Positions 10,459 to 19,072 are shown, counted from the stretch's first letter. The stretch is DNA of 63,802 nucleotides from Erythrobacter cryptus DSM 12079 (GCF_000422985.1 NZ_AUHC01000014.1:1-63802); one strand, 5' to 3'. Notes: generated from the sequence alone by a model not told the origin. Translations and numbers: made by a program.

Positions 10459-11913
10459 ATGAGCCCTTATACCCTCATCACCCTCGCGCTCTACTTCGCC
10501 CTCATGCTCGCCATCGGGCTTTATGCCTGGCGCCGATCGAGCGGCGACAGCGCGGGATATCTCCTTGCCGGGCGGCGGCTGCCGCCGGCGGTGGCGGCGC
10601 TTTCTGCCGGGGCGTCCGACATGTCGGGTTGGCTGCTGCTGGGGCTGCCCGGCGCGCTGTTTGTGAGCGGGCTGGTCGAGGCCTGGATCGCCATCGGCCT
10701 TGCCATCGGCGCCGCGGCCAACTGGATCATCGTCGCCCCGCGGCTGCGCGAGGCGAGCGAGCGGCTCGGCAATGCGCTCACCATCCCGCAGTTTCTCGCC
10801 AACCGCTTCCCCGAACAGGGCACGCTGCTGAGGCTCGTGGCCGCAGTGATCATCGTGGCCTTCTTCACCGTCTATACCGCCGCCGGGCTGGTGGGCGGGG
10901 GCAAGCTGTTCGCCACCGCCTTTGCCGGGGCGCTGCCGGGGCTGGGCTTGTCCGATTACATGCTGGGCGTGGTCCTCACCGCGGGGATCGTGCTTGCCTA
11001 TACCATGGTGGGCGGGTTCCTGGCGGTGAGCCTCACCGATTTCGTCCAGGGGCTGATCATGATGGCGGCGCTGGTGGTGATGCCGCTCACCGTGCTGATG
11101 GCTCCTGGCACCGGAGCAAGCCTTGGCGCGGTGCCGCAGGAGGGATTTCTCAGCCTCACCCATGGCCTTACCACCTTGGGGCTCATCAGCGCGGTGACCT
11201 GGGGCCTCGGCTATTTCGGCCAGCCGCATATCATCGTGCGCTTCATGGCGATCGACCGGGTGGCGCATGTGCCGCGCGCCGGGTGGATCGCGATGGGCTG
11301 GATGGTGGTCTCGCTTGCCGGAGCGATCGGGGTGGGCCTGGCCGGGCGCGCCTATGCCGAGGCGCGCGGCCTCGCCGTGCCTGATCCGGAGACGATCTTC
11401 ATCCTGCTCGCCGAGGCGCTGTTCCACCCGGCGGTGACCGGCTTTCTCTATGCCGCGCTGCTGGCGGCGATCATGAGCACGATCTCCTCGCAGCTGCTGG
11501 TCTCCTCCTCCTCGCTCACCGAGGATTTCTACCGCCTGTTCCTGCGCCGCGGGGCGAGCGAGGCCGAGGCGGTGCAAATCGGGCGGCTGTGCGTGGCGCT
11601 GGTGGCGGCGGCAGCGGTGGCAATCGCCGCCGATCCGGCGAGCGAGGTGCTGGGCCTTGTTGCCAATGCCTGGGCCGGGTTCGGCGCTGCCTTCGGCCCG
11701 CTGATCGTGCTCAGCCTTACCTGGCCGCGCATGACCGGGGCGGGCGCGCTCGCCGGGCTGGTGAGCGGGGCGGGCGTGGTGGCGGGCTGGATCGCGCTCG
11801 GCTGGAACCGCAGCCTTGCGGGCGGCCCCGGGCTTTACGAAATCGTGCCCGGCTTTGCCGCTGCGCTGCTGGCGATCGTGATCGTCAGCCGCCTCACCGC
11901 GCGCCGGGCCTGA
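10459..11913 (+). CDS. putP: Sodium/proline symporter, PutP-type (SSS family)
   Basis: A 484-aa sodium:solute symporter with about 13 membrane helices. PutP-like signatures are SAGYLLAGRRLPPAVAALSA, GASDMSGWLLLGLPGALF, a Na-site region around AIMSTISSQLLVSSSSLTED and the long terminal helices. Length fits PutP (about 490-500). The chosen ATG (10459, MSPYTLITLALYF) gives the normal N-terminal helix; an in-frame TTG at 10441 adds six residues. No put dehydrogenase is adjacent, so proline as substrate is a family-based assignment only. Confidence 0.88.
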   Translation: MSPYTLITLALYFALMLAIGLYAWRRSSGDSAGYLLAGRRLPPAVAALSAGASDMSGWLLLGLPGALFVSGLVEAWIAIGLAIGAAANWIIVAPRLREASERLGNALTIPQFLANRFPEQGTLLRLVAAVIIVAFFTVYTAAGLVGGGKLFATAFAGALPGLGLSDYMLGVVLTAGIVLAYTMVGGFLAVSLTDFVQGLIMMAALVVMPLTVLMAPGTGASLGAVPQEGFLSLTHGLTTLGLISAVTWGLGYFGQPHIIVRFMAIDRVAHVPRAGWIAMGWMVVSLAGAIGVGLAGRAYAEARGLAVPDPETIFILLAEALFHPAVTGFLYAALLAAIMSTISSQLLVSSSSLTEDFYRLFLRRGASEAEAVQIGRLCVALVAAAAVAIAADPASEVLGLVANAWAGFGAAFGPLIVLSLTWPRMTGAGALAGLVSGAGVVAGWIALGWNRSLAGGPGLYEIVPGFAAALLAIVIVSRLTARRA

Positions 11914-11960
11914 AGCGGCCGGGCGCCAGCGCCAAGGCCAGCACGCCAGCGCCAGCCCCG

Positions 11961-12022
11961 CTAACCATCCGCGGTAACCGTGCAGGGTTTTGTTAACCCA
12001 AACTTTTGCCGCGAGGTTAACC
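11961..12022 (+). promoter_or_regulatory. Four GNTAACC repeats upstream of the extensin-like gene
   Basis: GCTAACC (11961), GGTAACC (11974), GTTAACC (11993) and GTTAACC (12016) occur in the same orientation within 62 bases, ending 24 bases before the lipoprotein start at 12047. The two perfect copies contain TTAACC, which resembles a half-site of the alphaproteobacterial cell-cycle regulator CtrA. Full TTAA-N7-TTAA sites are not present. The regulatory role is a guess. Confidence 0.35.
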
Positions 12023-12046
12023 AAGCCTCAGGCATTGTCCCGAGGT

Positions 12047-12778
12047 ATGGACACACGCCTTCTCATGCGCGCAGGGCTGCTCTTTGCCGCCGGGCTCGGC
12101 CTTGCCGGCTGCGGCTCGCTGATCCCGCAGGCGGGCAGCGGCGCTGCCCCCGGCACGCCGAGCCAGGCCGCCCGCGCCCCGGCCCGCCCGGCCACCCCGA
12201 TCGCCTCGGCCCCGCAGAGCTATGCCCCGCGCGCCGAGGATGTCCGCTGCCTTGCCGATCTCGGCGCCAGCGGCGCGCGCTTTGATCCCTTGCCCGACAC
12301 CTATGCCGCGCCGGGCTGCAACAAGCTCGGCACGGTGCAACTGATGGCGCTTGCGGGCGACCGCGCGCCGCTCAGCGTCAGCAATCTCGGCCCGGTGCGC
12401 TGCGCCACCGCCAAGGCCTTTGGCGATTGGGCGCGCTTCGGGGTTGATCGCGCCGCGCGCCAGCTGCTCGGCAGCCCGGTTGCGCGGATCGAGACCATGG
12501 GCTCCTATGCCTGCCGCAACGTCGCCGGCACCGAGCGGCGCTCGGCCCATGCCCGGGCCGAGGCGATCGACGTTTCGGGCTTCGTGCTCGCCGATGGCCG
12601 GCGGATCGTGCTCAAGCGCGACTGGCACGGCGGCGATGCGGCCACGCGCGAGTTCCTGCGGGTGGTGCACAAGAGCGCGTGCAAGCGCTTCGGCACCGTG
12701 CTCGGCCCCGAATACAACGCCGCCCATGCCGATCACTTCCATCTCGAAGGCAGCGGCGGGGCGACCTTCTGCCGCTGA
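12047..12778 (+). CDS. Extensin-like C-terminal domain lipoprotein
   Basis: A 243-aa predicted lipoprotein (lipobox LAGC, Cys22) followed by a short Pro/Ala linker and an extensin-like C-terminal domain (PF06904 type). The conserved pattern is visible: MGSYACRNVAGTERRSAHAR leading into AEAIDVSGFVLADG, and the terminal FGTVLGPEYNAAHADHFHLE. The His/Asp arrangement resembles metal-dependent peptidoglycan peptidases of the LAS class, so a cell-wall role is likely but unproven. The start at 12047 gives a proper lipoprotein signal; an upstream frame opening at 11990 does not. Confidence 0.85.
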   Translation: MDTRLLMRAGLLFAAGLGLAGCGSLIPQAGSGAAPGTPSQAARAPARPATPIASAPQSYAPRAEDVRCLADLGASGARFDPLPDTYAAPGCNKLGTVQLMALAGDRAPLSVSNLGPVRCATAKAFGDWARFGVDRAARQLLGSPVARIETMGSYACRNVAGTERRSAHARAEAIDVSGFVLADGRRIVLKRDWHGGDAATREFLRVVHKSACKRFGTVLGPEYNAAHADHFHLEGSGGATFCR

Positions 12779-13213
12779 GCGCACAAGGCCGCCACGCGAG
12801 CAGGCACAGCCCCATCGGGCAAGACCGCCAGCGCCTGCGCACCAATCAGGCACCAATGCGCCAGCACAGAGGCACCAGCAAGAGCCCGCCGCGCGCTACC
12901 GAGGCCGTGGGATGCCCTTGCCTGACCCTGCGAATTGCCGCCCCTGACCGGCGCACGCCTGAATGGCAGCCCCTGAGAGGCGCACCCCTGGCCGGCTGGC
13001 CGGCGCCCGGCGATGCCGACCAACAACCACAAGGCGCTGCACAAGCGCGGCCTCGCCGTGCCCCAGGATGGGCAGTGGCTCCGGCGCCAAGGGGGAAACG
13101 CACCGGAGCCGCCCCAGGAGGATCAAGCCTGTGTCATCCACCGCATCGCGCAAGGCCCGGCACTCCCGCGCGGGCGCCGCGCTGGCGATCTCGGGACGCA
13201 GCGCTGGCGCTGC
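12779..13213. other. Intergenic region between extensin-like gene and regulator
   Basis: A 435-base gap between a plus-strand and a minus-strand gene (convergent ends). Several open frames cross it on both strands but their products are Arg/Ala/Pro-rich with no recognisable domain or plausible ribosome-binding site, so I call no gene. It contains one imperfect 25-base direct repeat (annotated separately). No T-tailed terminator hairpin was seen for either neighbour. Confidence 0.5.
12931..12984. repeat. Imperfect 25-bp tandem repeat, two copies
   Basis: Bases 12931-12955 and 12960-12984 are the same 25-base sequence with four mismatches (21/25), in direct orientation at a 29-base period. The shared core is GCCCCTGA-NN-GGCGCAC preceded by GAATNGC. 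No further copy was noticed in the window. It may be a remnant of an intergenic repeat family. Confidence 0.55.
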
Positions 13214-13834
13214 TCAGCCGCGGCTGCGCGGTTCGAGCCGGGCCTCGAGCCGCAGCCGCACCGCCTCGGCCGCGTGGCGCGCGCCCAGCTTGTTCATCAT
13301 GTTGGCGCGGTGGATCTCGACCGTGCGCGGGCTGATCTCCATCTCGCGCGCGATCGCCTTGTTGCTGCTGCCCTCGGCCAGCCAGTCGAGCACCTCGCGC
13401 TCACGCGCCGAGAGGGTGGAGATGCGATCACGCGCCTCGATCATCCGGCGGCGCGCGGCGCTCACCTGCTCGGCCTCCTTCTCGATCCGCGCAAGGCAGC
13501 GGGTGAGGCGCTCCGGATCGAGCGGCAGGGCAAGGTAATCGAGCGCCCCGGCCTTGATCGCCGCGACGATGCGGGCCGGGCGCGGCTGGACATCGACCGC
13601 GATCACCGGCAGCCAGATGCCGAGGCGGCTGAGCCTTTCGAGGATCATGTCCACCCCGCCTTCCTCCGCGGTGTCACGGGCGATGATGATCCCTTCGCGC
13701 GGCGGATGCACCGCCAGCTCGGAAAGATCGCCATAGACCTCGCAATGGTGGCCGAGGGAAAAGCCGATCCGGGCCAGTTCCGCCCGCTGCCGGCTGCACG
13801 AGTCGATGAATTGGAGAGCGACTTTGCGTGACAT
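13214..13834 (-). CDS. LuxR/FixJ-type transcriptional regulator with degenerate receiver domain
   Basis: A 206-aa two-domain regulator. Residues 140-198 form a LuxR-type HTH (LSAREREVLDWLAEGSSNKA, then SPRTVEIHRANMMNKLGARH). The N-terminal 115 residues have the layout of a receiver domain: Asp54 in GIIIARDT could be the phospho-acceptor, but the acidic pocket residues near the start are missing. The usual KPF motif is LPLD around residue 103, without the conserved lysine. It may therefore be phosphorylation-independent. The start at 13834 (MSRKVALQF) is chosen since upstream in-frame codons cross an AT-richer stretch that looks like a promoter. It lies downstream of the Anbu cluster on the same strand with its own 115-base leader. 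Confidence 0.8.
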   Translation of the reverse strand: MSRKVALQFIDSCSRQRAELARIGFSLGHHCEVYGDLSELAVHPPREGIIIARDTAEEGGVDMILERLSRLGIWLPVIAVDVQPRPARIVAAIKAGALDYLALPLDPERLTRCLARIEKEAEQVSAARRRMIEARDRISTLSAREREVLDWLAEGSSNKAIAREMEISPRTVEIHRANMMNKLGARHAAEAVRLRLEARLEPRSRG

Positions 13835-13949
13835 GCCGCAAGAGTGCGCCAAGCGCCTGCGGGTTTCACGCAAGAGCGCTGCCAGAGTGGAGGATTTACC
13901 ATCACCAGCAGCAGACAAGTATATGATATTACGCGCTAAAATTGCTCCA

Positions 13950-14717
13950 TTACGGAGCTTGATCCCCGCTGCCGCCCTTGGTCTCGAAGCTGTAGCCGGG
14001 CAGTGAGTGGAAGGCGGCGCGCAGCGCATCGCCCCAGCGCGAGGAAATCTGGTCGAAATAGGGGTCTTCGGCGGTCACCCGATGTTCGTGCGTGGCGACA
14101 AAGGCATCCTTTTCGATCACCAGGAGATCGAGCGGCAGGCCGACCGAGAGATTGGCCTTGAGGGTCGAATCGAAGCTCACCATCAAGAGCTTGACCGCAT
14201 CCTCGAAGCTCATCGCCCGATCATAGCCGCGGATCAGGATCGGGCGGCCATATTTGGTCTCGCCGATCTGGAAGAAAGGCGTGTCCCAGCTCGCCTCGAT
14301 GAAATTGCCTTCGGGATAGATCAGGAACAGCCGCGGCTGCATCCCCCTGATCTGCCCGGCAAGGATCAAGGTGGCGCTGAAACGGCCCTTGCCCGCCTCG
14401 CCATTGGCGGTCTGCACCTCGTCGATCGTGCCGCGCAGCAGGCGGCCGATCGCGGTCGCCACCTGGAACATGGTCGCGCCCTTCAAGAGGCAGTTTTCGC
14501 GCTCGGACGGGGCCTTGGTGCGCTCCTCGAGCTGGCTCACCACCGCCTGGGTGGTGGCAAGGTTGCCCGCGGTCATCACCGCGATGATGCGCTCGCCCGG
14601 CACGGTCCAGTGGAACAGCTTGCGGAAGGTGGAGATGTTGTCGACCCCCGAATTGGTGCGGGTGTCGCTCATCAGCACCAGGCCCTTGTCGAGCACCATG
14701 CCCACGCAATAGGTCAT
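13950..14717 (-). CDS. Anbu, proteasome-type beta-subunit protease
   Basis: A 255-aa Ntn-hydrolase of the Anbu (ancestral beta subunit) family. It begins MTYCVG, so removal of Met exposes Thr1. Asp17 (MSDTR) and Lys32 (FRKLF) fall at the positions of the proteasomal catalytic Asp17 and Lys33. The body contains the family blocks VMTAGNLATTQAVVSQLEE and LIYPEGNFIEAS. The start at 14717 is fixed by the need for an N-terminal Thr. It is the last gene of a minus-strand set with transglutaminase, alpha-E and ATP-grasp genes, the combination with which Anbu is known to co-occur. The cellular substrate is unknown. Confidence 0.93.
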   Translation of the reverse strand: MTYCVGMVLDKGLVLMSDTRTNSGVDNISTFRKLFHWTVPGERIIAVMTAGNLATTQAVVSQLEERTKAPSERENCLLKGATMFQVATAIGRLLRGTIDEVQTANGEAGKGRFSATLILAGQIRGMQPRLFLIYPEGNFIEASWDTPFFQIGETKYGRPILIRGYDRAMSFEDAVKLLMVSFDSTLKANLSVGLPLDLLVIEKDAFVATHEHRVTAEDPYFDQISSRWGDALRAAFHSLPGYSFETKGGSGDQAP

Positions 14718-14833
14718 CGCCTGTTCTCCCCCCTTGCTTCTGCCGTGCCCTGGGCCGCCCCCTTCCCTAGCCGCAAGCCCGCGCGGGCGCAAAGTCCGCG
14801 GGTTTGCGGGGCGCTGGAGGTGCCCACAAATGT

Positions 14834-15694
14834 CTATTGGTTGGCCTGTTCCTGCTGCTGTGTGGCCGCGCCCGGCGCGCGCGCCTCCACCGCCACCGCC
14901 ACGCGCAGCGTCTCGTCGGTCGCAGCGCCAAGGCGGATGCCGGTGACCGGCGCCGCCTCGCGATAGTCGCTCCCCGTCGCCACCCGCACATAGCGCGGAT
15001 CGGGGCAGATGCCGTTGGAAACGTCAAAGCCTACCCATCCCAGCCCTTCGACATGGGCCTCGGCCCAGGCGTGGGTGGCTTCCTGATCGGTGCGATCATC
15101 CATCAGCAGATAGCCGCTGACATAGCGCGCCGGGATGCCGCTCGCCCGCGCCGCACCGATGAAGATATGGGCATGGTCCTGGCACACCCCGGCGCCGTGC
15201 GCCACGGCTTCCTCGGCGGTGGTGGCGGCATGGGTGCGCCCGGTTTCATAGGCGATGCGCGCGCGCACCAGCGCGGCCAAGCGATGGAGGAAATCGAGCG
15301 GTTCGCGCGCCTCACCTGCGGGCAGTTCGCGCAGCAGCGCGCGCAGCCGCGGCCCCGGGCGGGTGAGCGGGGTCTGGCGCAGGAAGCTCCACAGCGGCAG
15401 GTGGCCCGAATGGCGCCCGATCACCCCGGCATTGTCCTCGGTCTCGACCGTGCCCTCGCACCTCACCCTGACCTCGCGCGCGCCCGGCGTGATCCCGATC
15501 AGGGTCACGTGGTTGAAGTGCTGTTCATCATATTGGCATTCGACATGGGCATTCTCGAGCTCGATCGACCAGGCGATGATGCGCTGGCCCTGGGTTTCCT
15601 TGGGGGTGAGGCGCAGGCGCTGGAGCGCATGCACCACCGGCTCGGCAAAGGCATAGTGGGTGGTGTGCCGGACGGTGAGGGTGAGCTTGCTCAT
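14834..15694 (-). CDS. Transglutaminase-like family protein (Anbu cluster)
   Basis: A 286-aa cytoplasmic-type bacterial transglutaminase-like protein. The N-terminal beta domain (MSKLTLTVRHTTHYAF) is typical of the family paired with alpha-E proteins. The catalytic triad is visible as Cys171 in GAGVCQDHAH, His208 in ATHAWAEAHV and Asp224 in WVGFDVSNG. Such proteins may hydrolyse or form isopeptide bonds. Its start overlaps the stop of the alpha-E gene by four bases (ATGA), so they are co-translated. The Anbu gene follows after about 115 bases. Confidence 0.93.
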   Translation of the reverse strand: MSKLTLTVRHTTHYAFAEPVVHALQRLRLTPKETQGQRIIAWSIELENAHVECQYDEQHFNHVTLIGITPGAREVRVRCEGTVETEDNAGVIGRHSGHLPLWSFLRQTPLTRPGPRLRALLRELPAGEAREPLDFLHRLAALVRARIAYETGRTHAATTAEEAVAHGAGVCQDHAHIFIGAARASGIPARYVSGYLLMDDRTDQEATHAWAEAHVEGLGWVGFDVSNGICPDPRYVRVATGSDYREAAPVTGIRLGAATDETLRVAVAVEARAPGAATQQQEQANQ

Positions 15695-16635
15695 GCGTGG
15701 AACCGGTAGTCTTCGGCGATCGCATGGGCGATCGCGGCGTTGCGGGCGAGGAATTCGAGCAGGAACTCGTGCAGCCCGCCCTCGAAGATCTGATCGACGC
15801 TGAGCGCGCCGAAACGTTCATCGGCCGCGTGGATCAGCGCGGTGCTGCGCCCCTCGGCCCCGTGCATCCGCGCCAGCGCATCGAGCGTGGCGCGCAGCGC
15901 CTTGCGGCAGAAGGCGAGGCTGCGCGGGAAGCGCTCATCGAGCACCACGAATTCGACGATCCCGCGCGCCTCGATCTGCCCGGCGTTGAGCCAGGCATAG
16001 GCGCGCGCGCCCGCCACCGAGCGCAGCACCTGTTCCCACTGCCCGGTGTCAAGGCTCGAGCCGACATGGGCAAGCGAGGGCAGCAGCAGGAAATATTTCA
16101 TGTCGAGGATGCGCGCGGTCGAATCCGCCCGCTCGATGAAGGTGCCGGCACGGGCGAAGTGAAAGCCCTCATCGCGCAGGATCGAGCCATCGAAGGCGCC
16201 GTGCACCTGGGTGCAGGCCTCGCGGATCGCGGCGAGCAGGGCGCCCACCGCCCCCTGCCCCACCGGGCGGGCGAGCAGCGGATCGAGCCTGATCCAGCTG
16301 GCATTGACCGCCTCCCACACGTCGGAGGAAATGTTGATCCGCGCCGCCCGGGCATTGGCGCGCGCCGCGGCGAGCATCATGCGCACATTGCCGGGGTTGG
16401 AGGCGCCGCGCAGCACGAAGTTCCACACCGACAGGCCATCATAGCCCTCATGCGCCGCCTCGTAGGGCTCCTGCAGCCCGAGCGTGGCGATCACCGAGCG
16501 CCATTCGGCCTCGGCGCTGACGACATCGCGGGTCAGCGCCATGCGCAGCGCCGCCTCGAGCAGGCGCGCGGTGTTCTCGGCCCGCTCGAGATAGCGGAAC
16601 ATCCAGAACAGGCTGTTGGCGGTGCGGCCCAGCAT
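15691..16635 (-). CDS. Alpha-E domain-containing protein (DUF403)
   Basis: A 314-aa alpha-helical protein of the alpha-E/DUF403 family. The N-terminal MLGRTANSLFWMFRYLERAE and the FERADSTAR-like block (TFIERADSTARILDMKYFLL) are family hallmarks. The biochemical role is unknown; comparative genomics links the family to ATP-grasp peptide ligases and transglutaminases. It sits seven bases after the ATP-grasp gene and overlaps the transglutaminase gene by four bases. Confidence 0.93.
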   Translation of the reverse strand: MLGRTANSLFWMFRYLERAENTARLLEAALRMALTRDVVSAEAEWRSVIATLGLQEPYEAAHEGYDGLSVWNFVLRGASNPGNVRMMLAAARANARAARINISSDVWEAVNASWIRLDPLLARPVGQGAVGALLAAIREACTQVHGAFDGSILRDEGFHFARAGTFIERADSTARILDMKYFLLLPSLAHVGSSLDTGQWEQVLRSVAGARAYAWLNAGQIEARGIVEFVVLDERFPRSLAFCRKALRATLDALARMHGAEGRSTALIHAADERFGALSVDQIFEGGLHEFLLEFLARNAAIAHAIAEDYRFHA

Positions 16636-16642
16636 CGGCGGC

Positions 16643-18073
16643 TCAGTCCTTGAGCACCCAGGTGTCCTTGGTGCCGCCGCCCTGGCTCGAATTGACCACC
16701 AGCGATCCTTTCTTGAGCGCCACCCGGGTCAGCCCGCCGGGGGTGATGTCGATGCCTTCGGGGCTGACGAGCACGAAGGGGCGCAAGTCCACATGCCGCG
16801 GGCTCAGCCCCTTGGCGGTGTAGATCGGGCAGGTGGACAGGGCCAGCGTGGGCTGGGCGATGTAGTTTTCGGGCCGGGCCTCGAGCTTCTGGCGGAAGGC
16901 GGCGATCTCGCGCTTCGAAGCGGTCGGCCCGATCAGCATCCCGTAGCCGCCCGAGCCGTGGACTTCCTTGACCACCAGCTCGGGCAAATGATCGAGCACG
17001 TACTTAAGGCTCTCCCGGTCGGCGCAGCGCCAGGTCTGGACATTGGGCAGGAGCGGCCGCTCGCCGGTGTAGAACTCGACGATCTCGGGCATGAAGGAAT
17101 AGATCGCCTTGTCATCAGCCACCCCGGTGCCGGGGGCATTGGCGATGGTGATGCCGCCGGCGCGATAGACATCCATGATCCCCGGCACGCCCAGAAGCGA
17201 TTCCGGGTTGAAGGTGAGCGGATCGAGGAACTCGTCATCGACCCGGCGATAAAGCACGTCGATCGGCTGGTAGCCGCGGGTGGTGCGCATCTGCACCCGC
17301 CCATCGACGACGCGCAGATCGCTGCCCTCGACCAGTTCGGCCCCCATCTGGTCGGCAAGGAAGGCGTGTTCGAAATAGGCCGAATTGTAGATGCCGGGGG
17401 TGAGCACGGCGACGGTGGGCTTGGTGCCGGAAAAGGCCGGCGGGGCGCAGGCGGCGAGGCTGCGGGCGAGCCGGCGCGGATAGTTGGAGACGCTTTCCAC
17501 TGCGATGCGGCTGAACAGATCGGGGAACATCCCCATCATCGTCTCGCGGTTTTCGAGCATGTAGGACACGCCCGATGGGGTGCGGGCATTGTCCTCGAGC
17601 ACGTAGAACTCATCCGGCCCGGTGCGCACCAGATCGATGCCGACGATATGGGTGTAGATCCCTCCCGGCGGGGTGAAACCCACCATATTGCCCAGCCAGG
17701 CATCATTGTTGCGCAAGAGCCGCTCGGGCAGGCGCCCGGCGCGCACGATCTCCTGGCGATGGTAGAGATCATAAAGGAAGGAATTGAGCGCGCGCACCCG
17801 CTGCTCGATCCCGCGCGAGAGGCGGCGCCATTCGGCCGCGGTGATGATCCGCGGCACCATGTCGAAGGGGATGAGCCGCTCCTCGGCCTCGTTCTCGCCA
17901 TAGACATTGAAGGTGATGCCGGTGCGGCGGAAGGTGTCATCGGCCTCGCGGTTCTTGCGCCGCATCAGCTCGGGCGGCTGTTCGTCATACCAGCGGCAAT
18001 ATTCGGCATAGGCGGGCCGGGTGTTGCCCTCGCCATCGAACATCTCGTCAAAAGTGCTGCCGCGCGCGTGCAT
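16643..18073 (-). CDS. Circularly permuted type 2 ATP-grasp protein
   Basis: A 476-aa protein of the circularly permuted ATP-grasp family (DUF404/DUF407). Recognisable blocks are PFDMVPRIITAAEWRRLSRG near residue 110, FYVLEDNARTPSGVSYMLEN, VVKEVHGSGGYGMLIGP and the C-terminal SSQGGGTKDTWVLKD. ATP-grasp enzymes join a carboxylate to an amine through an acyl-phosphate, so this is presumably the ligase of the Anbu-associated system. It is the first gene of the minus-strand set; the 102 bases upstream separate it from the alpha/beta hydrolase and could hold the promoter. Confidence 0.93.
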   Translation of the reverse strand: MHARGSTFDEMFDGEGNTRPAYAEYCRWYDEQPPELMRRKNREADDTFRRTGITFNVYGENEAEERLIPFDMVPRIITAAEWRRLSRGIEQRVRALNSFLYDLYHRQEIVRAGRLPERLLRNNDAWLGNMVGFTPPGGIYTHIVGIDLVRTGPDEFYVLEDNARTPSGVSYMLENRETMMGMFPDLFSRIAVESVSNYPRRLARSLAACAPPAFSGTKPTVAVLTPGIYNSAYFEHAFLADQMGAELVEGSDLRVVDGRVQMRTTRGYQPIDVLYRRVDDEFLDPLTFNPESLLGVPGIMDVYRAGGITIANAPGTGVADDKAIYSFMPEIVEFYTGERPLLPNVQTWRCADRESLKYVLDHLPELVVKEVHGSGGYGMLIGPTASKREIAAFRQKLEARPENYIAQPTLALSTCPIYTAKGLSPRHVDLRPFVLVSPEGIDITPGGLTRVALKKGSLVVNSSQGGGTKDTWVLKD

Positions 18074-18175
18074 TGCCCCCCGCTGGTCGCCTTAGGTGCA
18101 ATGCAGCAATCTAACCGGGCTTTCGCAAAAGGAAAGCGCGCGTGTCGATGTGCGCAACAATCAGGCAGGGCGCCG

Positions 18176-19072
18176 TCAGCTGCCGGTGCGCTCAAGCTCC
18201 TCGAGCAGCGCGAAGACCACCTGCGGATCGTAGGTAAAGCCCATGTGGGTGCAGCGCAGCGCCAGCGCGCGGTCACGCTCGCCCGGGCGTCCGGCGGCGC
18301 AGCGCGGGGCGATCACCCCGTCATTGGGGCTCCACAGCGCCACGGTTTCCACCGGGGGCTTTTGCGCAAGGTCAGCCGGGATCGGCGGGGCATCGACCGA
18401 ATGGCCGGTGATGAACTGGTAGGCACGCCAGACATTGTTGGCCCGGGGCGAGCCGGAAAAGGGCGATCCCATGGTGATCACCTTGGCCACCGCATAGCTG
18501 TGGCGCTTGGCCAGCTCGCGGGCATAGAGGCCGCCCAGGCTCCAGCCGAGCAGCACCACCTTGCGCCCGTGGCGGGCGTGGAGCGCGGCGAGGCGCGCCT
18601 CGAGCTGGGCGAAGCGATCGGGATCGGGCCCCCAGTTGCGCCCCTGGCCCCAGCGCTTGGTGATGTGCCCGGCGGCCTCGAGCTGGCGGGCAAGATAGCG
18701 CATCCGCCCCGGGCGGGTGGCAAAGCCGGGCAGGATCATCACCACCTGGGGATTGCTGCTTTTCGGGATTTCGAGCTGGCGGCGCGGGCGGCGGATCGGC
18801 TCGAGCAGCACTTCGGCCTCGCCCACGAGGCGCAGCAGCCGGGGCTTGCCGCTCTCGACCTCTTGCGGGCAGGCCTCGCGCGCCAGCGCAAGCCGGCGGG
18901 CGAGTTCGCTGCGGGCATAGGCCTCCTGCGCCCGCGCGCCGGCCGCAGCGGCAGCCGCGATCACCTGCCCGGGCAGGTGCCTGGGCAGGGACGCAGGCAA
19001 GCGCACCGGCAGTCGCTGGGACAGTCGCTCGGGCAGTCGCTCGGGCAGGGCTGAAGGTCGGTTGCGGGGCAT
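18176..19072 (-). CDS. Alpha/beta hydrolase
   Basis: A 298-aa alpha/beta hydrolase. The nucleophile elbow is LLGWSLGGLYARELAKRH, the acid lies in SPNDGVIAPR and the terminal histidine in CTHMGFTYDP, so the triad is complete. The oxyanion region VMILPGFATRPG precedes it. No signal peptide is seen. Residues 4-28 form a degenerate Leu-Pro-x-x-Leu repeat encoded by 12-base tandem repeats. The start at 19072 (GGAAGG upstream) is preferred to one at 19168, whose extra 32 residues cross promoter-like DNA. The substrate is unknown; cutinase- or lipase-like activity is possible. Confidence 0.82.
   Translation of the reverse strand: MPRNRPSALPERLPERLSQRLPVRLPASLPRHLPGQVIAAAAAAGARAQEAYARSELARRLALAREACPQEVESGKPRLLRLVGEAEVLLEPIRRPRRQLEIPKSSNPQVVMILPGFATRPGRMRYLARQLEAAGHITKRWGQGRNWGPDPDRFAQLEARLAALHARHGRKVVLLGWSLGGLYARELAKRHSYAVAKVITMGSPFSGSPRANNVWRAYQFITGHSVDAPPIPADLAQKPPVETVALWSPNDGVIAPRCAAGRPGERDRALALRCTHMGFTYDPQVVFALLEELERTGS
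19008..19043. repeat. 12-bp tandem repeat inside the alpha/beta hydrolase gene
   Basis: Three consecutive 12-base units of the form GNCAGTCGCTNG occupy 19008-19043, followed by a partial fourth. They lie in frame in the first thirty codons of the hydrolase gene and encode LPERL/LSQRL/LPVRL-type repeats. The period is a multiple of three, so unit number can change without a frameshift. Confidence 0.75.

Noticed and set aside
12679..13335. Possible gene in the gap after the extensin-like gene
   Set aside because: It overlaps two good genes and its product is Arg/Pro/Ala-rich with no family signature or ribosome-binding site.
16616..19054. An 812-codon plus-strand frame across the ATP-grasp and hydrolase genes
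   Set aside because: It spans two well-supported genes and the gap between them and has no recognisable domain.
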